Assembly: GCA_900552455.1 (NCBI GenBank)
Contig: URZX01000005.1
Span: 1 to 64,000, forward strand
DNA: 64,000 nt
Direction: 5' to 3'
From: an uncultured Peptococcaceae bacterium
GTDB lineage: Bacteria; Bacillota; Peptococcia; Peptococcales; Peptococcaceae
The notes below the pieces were generated by a model, which had not been told where the DNA came from, ran no database searches, and saw only the letters and a program-made list of their open reading frames with translations. Made by a program: the position numbers and the translations under genes. Below are positions 28,850-36,372 of the stretch, one piece after another; positions within the stretch are counted from its first letter, which is position 1; every line of letters starts with the position of its first letter.

Positions 28850-29449
28850 TTGGCGATTTTACGATCCTTGCGACTGGCAGGCACCGCGCTGCTGGTTTTG
28901 ACGGTCCTTTGTATATTCGTGCTGCCCGGCGGCATTGTGCCGATGGCAGCCAGCCTCGCGTTTGCCGGACTCACCGCGCTGGATCTTCTCGCGGTGCTTG
29001 TGCTGACGCTCGTGCGCGATCACAGCTTCCGTGGATTGGTGCAGGCGCTGGTGGCGCTGTCGCTTGTCCTCATGTTGGGCGGCGGAATCGGTTCCATGGC
29101 GCAGGCTGGCAGCTACTACATTCAGCTGGAAGAAGGCGAAACAGCGATGCTCGCGGGCCGCGGTATGGACGGCTATGCGCTGACACTGGAAAGCGGCGCC
29201 CGTGAGGGGATGCTCGGCGTTGCGTTGACGCGTCCGGATCAGGTGACGGTGCACGAAATGGCTTCGCCGACTGCGCCGATGATCTATGATGGCATTGAGG
29301 TGCATCCGATGGCAGCGAGCAGTGCTGAGGCTGTGCTGCTTGTGCGTTACGACTGTTTCCGGCCGATCATCTGGGCCGGCGGGATTCTCTTTGCTATTGG
29401 CCTGGGGCTTAGCGTGGTGCCTTCTGTGAGAAAGCGAGGTGAAGACTGA
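28850..29449 (+). CDS. ResB-like small membrane protein
   Basis: A 199-residue protein from a TTG start 9 bases after GAGGAG. Three helices come first (about 5-25, 28-55, 62-85), then an outside segment of about 75 residues, then a fourth helix near 165-190. The LRSLRLA start and the end RPIIWAGGILFAIGLGLSVV resemble the ends of ResB/Ccs1, the cytochrome c assembly partner of CcsA, but the large periplasmic domain is missing. The next gene, overlapping by one base, is CcsA-like. Function may be heme handling; this rests on weak similarity and on the pair. Confidence 0.5.
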   Translation: MAILRSLRLAGTALLVLTVLCIFVLPGGIVPMAASLAFAGLTALDLLAVLVLTLVRDHSFRGLVQALVALSLVLMLGGGIGSMAQAGSYYIQLEEGETAMLAGRGMDGYALTLESGAREGMLGVALTRPDQVTVHEMASPTAPMIYDGIEVHPMAASSAEAVLLVRYDCFRPIIWAGGILFAIGLGLSVVPSVRKRGED

Positions 29450-30210
29450 TGCTCATGACCATTCTTTTCGACGTCATCGTCGTTTGTTTTGCCCTCGCGC
29501 TCATTTGCTGGTCCGCCAGCGAGCTTTTGCACATCTGGCAGGCAGGCGTCATCATGAGCCTGATCTTCCTCGTTGGCACCCTGGCGCTTTTTGTGCGACT
29601 CGTTGTCGTTTGCGTGAGCGGAAATGTGCTCGTGGATGACAATATCTGGACGATTTTCACCTTCACCTTCGCCGTCATGGCGCTCTATCTGCATTTTCGC
29701 CTCTTCGGCACCATGATCATGCCTGCCGCGTCGGTGCTGCTCGTCGTGGTCGAAATGCTGCAGCACGTTGGCTTCTGGCCACAGCTTGGCTTCGCCTTCG
29801 ATATCAGCGGCGAGCCATGGCTCGGCAGCGCCGTTGTGCTGTCGATGGTCGGCCTCGGCATCACGCTCGCCTGTGTACTCCTCGGTGCGAGCACCCTCAG
29901 CCGTCGCGGACGCCTGGCTGAAGCAGAGCGCATCGAAGCCGAGCTTGAAGAGATCCCCGACGAAGCCGCATTTCGTGCGCACAGCCTGCGCCTGCAGTTT
30001 ATCGACGTTTCCCGCAAAATGCCGTGTATGCTCTCGCATCTCGGCTGGTGGGCGCTGGCCATTCTCAGCTTCGCCATCGGCGGCTTTGTGCTCTGGTGCT
30101 ACACCCGCTACGGCATTTACTGGGCCTGGCAGCCGCTTTTCGCGCTGAGTGCCCTCGTCTGGGCCCTGCTCTTTGTCGGCAAGGACATGCTCTTCATCCG
30201 CAGCAAATAA
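29449..30210 (+). CDS. CcsA/CcmC-like membrane protein
   Basis: A 253-residue protein with about six to eight helices. Near the C-terminus YGIYWAWQP resembles the heme-binding WWD motif of CcsA (typically YWxWDPKE), but the Asp is replaced by Gln. Several histidines lie at helix ends (LHFR, QHVGFW, LSHLGWW). A charged cytoplasmic loop lies near 150-180. It starts in the stop codon of the ResB-like gene, so the two are one translational unit. Possibly a diverged system II cytochrome c or heme-export pair. No CXXCH protein is seen nearby. Confidence 0.5.
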   Translation: MLMTILFDVIVVCFALALICWSASELLHIWQAGVIMSLIFLVGTLALFVRLVVVCVSGNVLVDDNIWTIFTFTFAVMALYLHFRLFGTMIMPAASVLLVVVEMLQHVGFWPQLGFAFDISGEPWLGSAVVLSMVGLGITLACVLLGASTLSRRGRLAEAERIEAELEEIPDEAAFRAHSLRLQFIDVSRKMPCMLSHLGWWALAILSFAIGGFVLWCYTRYGIYWAWQPLFALSALVWALLFVGKDMLFIRSK

Positions 30211-30220
30211 ATCTGATCGC

Positions 30221-30247
30221 AACAGCTCCTTCTGGGGCTGTTTTTTT
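30221..30247 (+). terminator. terminator of the ResB/CcsA-like pair
   Basis: AACAGCTCC-TTCT-GGGGCTGTT, a 9-bp stem with one G-U pair, followed by TTTTTT, 10 bases after the stop codon. Confidence 0.92.
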
Positions 30248-30288
30248 CATGTCAAAGCGTTTGGACGGTGCTTGCCCAAGGCTTTTGA

Positions 30289-30317
30289 TGGACGGTGCGC
30301 AGCAGTTGTGGCATACT
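30289..30317 (+). promoter_or_regulatory. extended -10 promoter of the two-helix protein gene
   Basis: TGGACG at 30289-30294, a 17-base spacer and CATACT at 30312-30317 preceded by TGG. The block TGG-CATACT-GA recurs as TGG-TACGCT-GA before the lipoprotein gene. Confidence 0.45.
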
Positions 30318-30349
30318 GAACGCAGAAAAAAACAAAGGAGGTCTTACTC

Positions 30350-30535
30350 ATGTTAGAAGGAAAGATAATTCGCAGCCTGATTTTCGTGGGCGCACTGATT
30401 TGGACAGCGTGGATCGTTTGGACAATCCTGAGGGATCCGCTGCACGTAGATCCGGAGATTATTTTGCCAGCGCTCTGCTGCGCAGGGATATTTGTCGGAT
30501 TGGCACGCACGCGGAAAACGCACAGACATAAATAA
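30350..30535 (+). CDS. small two-helix membrane protein
   Basis: A 61-residue protein with two hydrophobic helices (about 8-27 and 37-53) and a basic His/Arg/Lys tail (RTRKTHRHK). AAAGGAGG precedes the ATG and a likely promoter lies upstream, so it is probably expressed. I do not recognise the family. It stands alone between the heme-like pair and a lipoprotein gene. Confidence 0.65.
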   Translation: MLEGKIIRSLIFVGALIWTAWIVWTILRDPLHVDPEIILPALCCAGIFVGLARTRKTHRHK

Positions 30536-30577
30536 TGAAGAAATGCTAAATAAATTCTTAATTTCACCTTCATTTTC

Positions 30578-30606
30578 GAGACAGCACGCCCTCGCTGTGG
30601 TACGCT
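30578..30606 (+). promoter_or_regulatory. extended -10 promoter of the lipoprotein gene
   Basis: GAGACA at 30578-30583, a 17-base spacer and TACGCT at 30601-30606 with TGG directly before it. Confidence 0.45.
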
Positions 30607-30647
30607 GAGTACAAGAAAACGCGACACAGCGAAAGGAGCGATCGTTT

Positions 30648-31433
30648 ATGAAAAGAAAAATTCTCATCGCCGGGCTGCTCTGCCTGGCGATGCTCGCCGC
30701 CGGTTGCGGAAATGGCAGCGCAGCGGCGGACGGTTCGTTGACAGAAAGCGACGTAACAACTGTGAAAACCGACGACGGCAGCTACACCGTGGATAAGAGC
30801 GCTGTATTAGCCGAGGGTAAGATCGATGGCGACAAGAAAAAGATCATGGACGCCGTCGAAAGCTATGTGCTCTTATTTTCTCGCGCCTACAATGGTCACG
30901 GCGGCGTCGTCGACGGCGACCGCATCGCAGATTCAGAGTCGGCGCTCGAGCACGAATGTGATTCTCGTGCTGTTGTGCTCACGGCGCTGGGCCAGCAGGA
31001 CGACACGCGGCACGACGGATTTCTGCCACACGCCATCACCTACGAGCTGCTCGATATCCAGGACGGCGCTGCCCGCGTCATTGTGAATTATGAGCCGCGC
31101 AAGGGTATGGAGCCGTGGCGCGAAGGATATATTTTCACGCAGGAAGGCCGCGACTGGCAGCTCGTTAACGTCATCGTGAATAACAATGGCGGCGGAGATG
31201 CCGTGCTCGACAATCTTGCCGCCAGTGACGATCCGGCAGAATGGACCACCACCTATTCCTACAGCCAGCTGCCGCGCAGCGCCTACGACGGACTCCACGA
31301 GTACAGCGACTACATCGTTGACGATCAGAGCGGCATCGGCACAGCGATCGAAGGCAGCGGCAAGGCCGTCGATCTTGAATCTCTGAAGTACGAGGACGCC
31401 ATCGCTGAATACAACCGCACAGAAAATAAATGA
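30648..31433 (+). CDS. lipoprotein of unknown function
   Basis: A 261-residue protein with a lipoprotein signal peptide: KRK, a hydrophobic stretch and the lipobox LAAGC with Cys20. The mature part is acidic and includes a helix-forming segment KKIMDAVESYVLLFSRAYNGHGG and a beta-rich middle (ARVIVNYEP, WQLVNVIVNN). It resembles in outline small secreted lipoproteins with an NTF2-like core, but no family is assigned. AAAGGAG precedes the ATG. Monocistronic with its own terminator. Confidence 0.75.
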   Translation: MKRKILIAGLLCLAMLAAGCGNGSAAADGSLTESDVTTVKTDDGSYTVDKSAVLAEGKIDGDKKKIMDAVESYVLLFSRAYNGHGGVVDGDRIADSESALEHECDSRAVVLTALGQQDDTRHDGFLPHAITYELLDIQDGAARVIVNYEPRKGMEPWREGYIFTQEGRDWQLVNVIVNNNGGGDAVLDNLAASDDPAEWTTTYSYSQLPRSAYDGLHEYSDYIVDDQSGIGTAIEGSGKAVDLESLKYEDAIAEYNRTENK

Positions 31434-31444
31434 AAGAAACCCAC

Positions 31445-31492
31445 GACGCAAGCGTTGTCAAATTTGACGGCGTTTGCGTCGATCTTTTTTTC
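31445..31492 (+). terminator. terminator of the lipoprotein gene
   Basis: GACGCAAGCGTTGTCAAA pairs along its length (some G-U) with TTTGACGGCGTTTGCGTC, followed by GATCTTTTTTT. Confidence 0.9.
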
Positions 31493-31715
31493 CGGCGACT
31501 GGCGACAAATGGTAAACTGAAGAAAAGAGATGGCGAATGATGGTTGTACTATTTACAAAATCATGACGTCCATTTTATAGGGAGGGATAGACGCTCGCTC
31601 AAACTGATATAATATAGTTATAAATGATAGCATGGATATGAGTATACATATTTATGTGAAACATGAAATGCTAAAATAACCAACACCGAATTTTAATATT
31701 CAGGGGGTGACCGGC
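31493..31715 (+). other. spacer with possible promoters
   Basis: No gene seen. TGG-TAAACT-GA at 31510-31520 is a third copy of the extended -10 type found upstream. TGATATAAT at 31605-31613 is an extended consensus -10 without a clear -35. Either could drive the zinc-ribbon gene. Confidence 0.4.
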
Positions 31716-32831
31716 ATGAGCGAAACCGTGAAGGAAATCTGCCAACCCACAGAAAGCGGCAGCCTGCCTGCAGAGTGGGACAACGACCACAGCCGCCAGG
31801 CAGATTCCGAAAACATCCGCTATGCCAATAAATTTCAGATCCATGGGAAAGACAGCGATCAAGCGCCAGCCAAGGATTCAGACTGCCCATCCAGTGGGCG
31901 TAAATATCGTAACGGGCGACGTATCATAAAAGGCGTGAACGATCTCGCTACCTGCTACCCAGCCGTCGCTGCCACCTGGCATCCGACAAAAAATGACGAT
32001 CTGCAGCCGTCGGACGTGCTGCCTGGCAGCCACCGCCCAGTGTGGTGGATCTGCGAGCACGGCCACGAATGGAAGGCGCAGATAAAATCTCGTGTCAGCG
32101 GTTCCGGCTGTCCGGTTTGCGCCAATCGCATGGTGCTCGCTGGCGTGAACGATCTGGCGACGATCAATCCCGAGCTCGCCCGCCAGTGGCATCCGACGAA
32201 AAATGACGATCTGACACCGCGCGATGTGCTCGCTGGCAGTCGCCGCAAGGTGTGGTGGATCTGCGAGCACGGCCATGAATGGCAGGCCGACGTTTCCAGC
32301 CGCAACCATGGCACAGGCTGCCCTGTCTGCGCCGGCAAAAAAGTCATCTCCGGCGAAAACGATTTCGCCAGCCAGTATCCCGAGCTCGCTCGTCAGTGGC
32401 ACCCGACGAAGAATGGCTCTCTGCGGCCAGACCAGGTCACCCCATCCAGCAATAAGAAAGTCTGGTGGATCTGCGACAAGGGCCACGAATACCAGGCCGT
32501 CATCGCCAGCCGCACACGACGTCACGGCGGTTGCCCATATTGCCAAAACGTCAAAGTCCTGTCGGGATTCAACGATCTCGCCACAAAATATCCAAAGATC
32601 GCTGCCGAATGGCACCCAACAAAAAACGGCGACCTCACACCGGATCAGGTTTTGCCAGGCAGTCGCCGCAGAGTTTGGTGGCAGTGTAAGAACGGCCACA
32701 GCTGGGAAGCCGTCGTCTATTCCCGCACAGCCGCGCAGAACAGCGGCTGTCCGGTCTGCACTGGCTATGCCGTTGGCAAGCGCCGCGCGCGCTACGCGCA
32801 GAATTTTGAAGAGATGGAAAAACGAGAGTGA
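31716..32831 (+). CDS. tandem zinc-ribbon (DUF4379-type) protein
   Basis: Predicted 371-residue protein. After about 70 polar residues come four tandem repeats of about 68 residues. Each has NDLA(S/T), a WHPTKN(D/G) motif, VWW(I/Q)C, GH(E/S)(W/Y), and a final GCP(V/Y)C pair, so each holds one Cys4-like treble-clef or zinc ribbon. This matches the zinc-ribbon family PF14311 (DUF4379), thought to bind nucleic acid and often seen in mobile or phage-linked genes. No other domain is present. The ATG at 31716 follows AGGGGGTG; the GTG at 31707 is inside it. It may sit in a short unit with the 45-codon frame that follows. Confidence 0.75.
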   Translation: MSETVKEICQPTESGSLPAEWDNDHSRQADSENIRYANKFQIHGKDSDQAPAKDSDCPSSGRKYRNGRRIIKGVNDLATCYPAVAATWHPTKNDDLQPSDVLPGSHRPVWWICEHGHEWKAQIKSRVSGSGCPVCANRMVLAGVNDLATINPELARQWHPTKNDDLTPRDVLAGSRRKVWWICEHGHEWQADVSSRNHGTGCPVCAGKKVISGENDFASQYPELARQWHPTKNGSLRPDQVTPSSNKKVWWICDKGHEYQAVIASRTRRHGGCPYCQNVKVLSGFNDLATKYPKIAAEWHPTKNGDLTPDQVLPGSRRRVWWQCKNGHSWEAVVYSRTAAQNSGCPVCTGYAVGKRRARYAQNFEEMEKRE

Positions 32832-32862
32832 ACAGCGCTCAAACAAAGAGGAGGATATCATT

Positions 32863-33000
32863 TTGTTAAAAACACCCACCGCCAGGGAGTGCCAATGCGC
32901 TCTAGCACTATGTCGTTATAATGTGGACGATTATGGCTGCGCGCATGATTCCCTGAGACGCGGAAGCGCACGTGCGCAAAGAGAAATGTTTTTACAATAA
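32863..33000 (+). CDS. possible 45-residue peptide, TTG start
   Basis: A short frame (MLKTPTARECQCALALC...) with four cysteines starts at TTG 9 bases after a perfect AGGAGG and ends 20 bases before the next gene. The spacing and binding site support translation; the weak start codon and lack of any known relative do not. It could be a leader peptide for the giant surface protein, or chance. Confidence 0.3.
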   Translation: MLKTPTARECQCALALCRYNVDDYGCAHDSLRRGSARAQREMFLQ

Positions 33001-33020
33001 TAGAGAGAAAGGTGAGAGAC

Positions 33021-36000
33021 ATGAATAAACATGTATCAATGAAGAAAAAGGTTCTCAGCTTTTTTCTGGCTTTCGTGATTCTGTTTTCATCCATGCCAGC
33101 AGAGCTGTTCACCTTCGCATTTGCAAACGAAAATGAAACCGAACCGACAACGCAGCCAGCCGTCAGCGTCAAGCTGAGCGCGACGCCGGAGGAAGTCGCC
33201 GCTGGCGATAGCACAGCGTTCAAGATCGCTGTCGATCTGACAGAGATAACATCCGCCGATGTCAAGATCACATTGACTGAGGAAGAGCAAGCGCTCTTTG
33301 ATACTGATGTGATGCAGGCGCTGAAGGATCAGAACGATTCTTTTAAACTCACAGCCAAAGCTGGAGCGACGGATGAATACGAGCTCAGCTTTACAGCGAC
33401 AGGAACCAAAGATTATACCGCCACGCTGAAATCGCCGTTCGAAGCGTCAGCTTCTGACGAAGAAAACGACGAGCAGAAAGACACCATCGCTGAGGAAAAA
33501 TCCAGCGCTGACGAGAACATGACAGAAAAAGACCGCACGCTCGATATCACGGACAGCGATATTGCAGTAGAAAATTGTGTGCTGGCAGAAACTGAGCCGC
33601 CAGTTGACGACGAACAGAACGGCGAAGATCCGTCTGTAGAGGAAACGCCGTCTGATACCGAAAGCGAAAATGATCCAGCAGGTTCGCAAGATCCTGGTGC
33701 ATCAACTACGCCTTCTGACAGCGACACGACAGTTGATACGACAGAACCAACCACTCCTCAGGAACAAACCACACCAGACAACACCGTCACAGAAACGCCA
33801 ACCACGCCAACGGATCCTTCCACGGAATCTACTCCTACAGAGGAGCTAGCAGCACCAGTTGAAACAACCGAAGACACCCCAACGCCGCTTTTCGCTGAAG
33901 CAGCCCTCGCTGCAACAACGACCAGCGACGATCAGGGCGTTAAGATTGAGAAAGATGGTGTGACCATCACCTTCCAGGCGCCAGTGGTTGAAGAAAACCC
34001 ATCGGAAAATCCTGGTGAACGAGAAGAGGATGATAATCAGAAGCCAGACGAAGAAGGCTCCGAAGATGAAAATTCTTCAGTAGATGATGAAAAGGATGAA
34101 AATAAGAAACCAGAAGAAAACAAGCCAGATGCTGGCGCGAATGGCGATGAGAACAACGGGAACCTTGACCGCACAGAAATCGCAGCGGATGCGCTCATTT
34201 ATTCCGTAAGCATTTCTGGCGACGAACAGAATCTGACGCCAGTCGATCGCAAATTGCCGGCCTTCAGCGTCACAGCGACAGCAGAGCTTGGCGAGAATGC
34301 TGAACTTTCAGCAGGTGGCGGCACCTTCACCTTTAATCTCCAGCTGCAGCTGCCAGCAGGCACCACCCTGCCAAGCGGTTCGCTGAGCGCGAATGATTTT
34401 GCGATTAGCACAAAAATCCTGAAGCTTTTCAAAACTTCCACCATCGCTGACGCTGCATTCTCCGATGAGAATGCCACGATCGGTGAGGTTTCCTACGATG
34501 CTGAGAACAGCATCCTCACCATCCCGATCCCCCAGAACGTGGATGCGACGGCAGTGACACCAGAGCAGGAACAACCAACCGAACCATCGACAAATCCTGA
34601 AAACAACAGCGAAGGTTCCGACGAAAACGGCGGCGCAACTGGTGACGGTTCCGTCGATGACAACGACGAAACCAGTGGAGATAATAGCACCACCCCAACC
34701 GCACGCACCACAGAAACCACCTACGAACCAACCGCCACAAGCTGGACATACGCGCTGAAGTTTAATGCGGATGTTTTCACCCTGGCGGATAATGTTGGGG
34801 AAAGCACAATCACCGCCAGCATTGTCCCAGCAGGTGCAGCCGAGGGCACAACCACTGCAACTGAAATCCTCGCCATTGCAGCGGAAACCGCGCAGCTGCC
34901 AGAAAATACTGAGATCACTGAGCGGACTACGCCGACTCAGACCGTTCTCTGGTACGACAACAACAACGCAGACAGCAAGCGCCCTGACCATGACGCATTC
35001 ACCCTCGACAATACGCCGATCTATTTCAAGGTGGACGATGGCGACTGGAAACAGCTGACCTTCGCTAATATGACAGAAGCTGGCCTGGGAGAAATGCCAA
35101 GCCTCACCGTGGGAAATTCCGGCTCGAACGCTTACACACTGAGCGTGAAGGATCTGCCGGCAGAAATCAAGACCTTTGGCGCGGATGGTACAACCGTGCT
35201 CAACACGACCACCATCGAATGGTCCTTCAGCCCGAACGGCGAAGCTGAGCCACCAGTCATGGATGGCTACGAAGCAACGGTGAAAGATGACGGCGAAAAT
35301 GATAACGTCGAATGGGTCTACACCCGTCTCACCGACATCGTTTTCACCGTCGAGCTCGACTGGGGGACATTGGGCGAACGTGCAGCGGCTGCCGATGTAC
35401 GCGAAAAAGCGCGTGACATGGTGTTAGAAGCATTCGTTCTCAATGATGGTGACGAGAGCACCGATCCTGTCACGCTGAAGGATCTGTGGAACAAGGAATT
35501 GCTGAAGTATACAGCAACCGAGAGCACCGATCCGAATCAGCCGACAACGTTCACCTTCACCATCAAAGACCGGCCGATGTACAGCAGCACTAACAGCGCG
35601 CTGATCAATTACAACATTGATATTGCAACAGAACCGGCAGATGGCGAAGCGATCAAATTCCCTCTTCCGGAAGGCACGTACACCGACGAGGATCAGGACG
35701 ACTACCTCGTCGCTACCTACGACAACACCCACGCTGTGAACCACAACAGCGACACCGACGCCATCTATCCAGGCGGCACGCTGAATCTTCGTCTCACCGG
35801 CGAGACCACTTTCGAAGCCAGCAAGGTATGGCTGGATTATGAAACCTGGGATAAGGAAGAAGTGAATCGTCCAGCTCTCACCTTTGAACTCTGGCGCTAT
35901 CGCGAAGATTCCACTTATTCTCAGGCAGCGCCTGTGAAAAACGACAGCGGGAACGTCATCAAGATCGAGCTTTCAAAAGAAGAGAGTGAAAGATACAAAC

Positions 36001-36251
36001 CAGAAGAAGAAATCCCGCTGCAAGTGCTCGATGCTGACGGAAATCTCGCAACCCTCGGTCGTGTTCCAGATGCCGATCACCTGCTCCCAGCCGACGAAAT
36101 GACCACTTGGCCGGATAACCCATCCAGCGCATGGTTCTACGCCGATATGCAGGAAGCCACCAACGGCCATGAATATGAATGGATCACCGAAGATGGCAAC
36201 AAGATCGAAGAATGGACCGATATCCTTGATAAGGATTGGAACGATCGCTAA
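33021..36251 (+). CDS. large secreted surface protein with a truncated SLH end
   Basis: Predicted 1076-residue protein. A signal peptide lies at about 7-34 (ends TFAFA). A beta-sandwich-like region is at 35-145. A long acidic Thr/Pro/Glu-rich stalk runs to about 390, with a second such stalk near 505-570, and more beta-rich domains lie between and after. A Cna-B-like module (ASKVWLDYETWDKEEVNRPALTFELWR) is near 935. The last 64 residues match the end of the third SLH repeat of the next gene, but no SLH repeat starts are present, so wall binding by this tail is doubtful. The ATG follows AAAGGTG. Confidence 0.75.
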   Translation: MNKHVSMKKKVLSFFLAFVILFSSMPAELFTFAFANENETEPTTQPAVSVKLSATPEEVAAGDSTAFKIAVDLTEITSADVKITLTEEEQALFDTDVMQALKDQNDSFKLTAKAGATDEYELSFTATGTKDYTATLKSPFEASASDEENDEQKDTIAEEKSSADENMTEKDRTLDITDSDIAVENCVLAETEPPVDDEQNGEDPSVEETPSDTESENDPAGSQDPGASTTPSDSDTTVDTTEPTTPQEQTTPDNTVTETPTTPTDPSTESTPTEELAAPVETTEDTPTPLFAEAALAATTTSDDQGVKIEKDGVTITFQAPVVEENPSENPGEREEDDNQKPDEEGSEDENSSVDDEKDENKKPEENKPDAGANGDENNGNLDRTEIAADALIYSVSISGDEQNLTPVDRKLPAFSVTATAELGENAELSAGGGTFTFNLQLQLPAGTTLPSGSLSANDFAISTKILKLFKTSTIADAAFSDENATIGEVSYDAENSILTIPIPQNVDATAVTPEQEQPTEPSTNPENNSEGSDENGGATGDGSVDDNDETSGDNSTTPTARTTETTYEPTATSWTYALKFNADVFTLADNVGESTITASIVPAGAAEGTTTATEILAIAAETAQLPENTEITERTTPTQTVLWYDNNNADSKRPDHDAFTLDNTPIYFKVDDGDWKQLTFANMTEAGLGEMPSLTVGNSGSNAYTLSVKDLPAEIKTFGADGTTVLNTTTIEWSFSPNGEAEPPVMDGYEATVKDDGENDNVEWVYTRLTDIVFTVELDWGTLGERAAAADVREKARDMVLEAFVLNDGDESTDPVTLKDLWNKELLKYTATESTDPNQPTTFTFTIKDRPMYSSTNSALINYNIDIATEPADGEAIKFPLPEGTYTDEDQDDYLVATYDNTHAVNHNSDTDAIYPGGTLNLRLTGETTFEASKVWLDYETWDKEEVNRPALTFELWRYREDSTYSQAAPVKNDSGNVIKIELSKEESERYKPEEEIPLQVLDADGNLATLGRVPDADHLLPADEMTTWPDNPSSAWFYADMQEATNGHEYEWITEDGNKIEEWTDILDKDWNDR
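36057..36251 (+). repeat. SLH-tail repeat, copy A
   Basis: Encodes GRVPDADHLL to KDWNDR, 57 of 64 residues identical to the end of the next gene (40243-40437). The DNA is also clearly similar, so this is a shared 3' block and not mere convergence. Confidence 0.85.
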
Positions 36252-36295
36252 GTTGCAATATCATTTGCAGCACAAGCTGTGAAGTAATCAAGTGA

Positions 36296-36337
36296 AAAAT
36301 GCCGAGCTTGGCCATAACGCTAAGATCGGCGTTTTTT
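36296..36337 (+). terminator. terminator between the two giant surface-protein genes
   Basis: GCCGAGCTT pairs with AAGATCGGC (one mismatch) across a 12-base loop, with AAAAA before and TTTTTT after. Confidence 0.75.
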
Positions 36338-36372
36338 GTATATTTTGATTTGAAAATTAAGGAGGAAAAATT

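Noticed and set aside
32224..32862. Long frame overlapping the zinc-ribbon gene in another phase
   Set aside because: The repeats of the zinc-ribbon protein fix the true frame. Only the last 45 codons of the other frame, outside the overlap and behind an AGGAGG, are kept as a tentative peptide.
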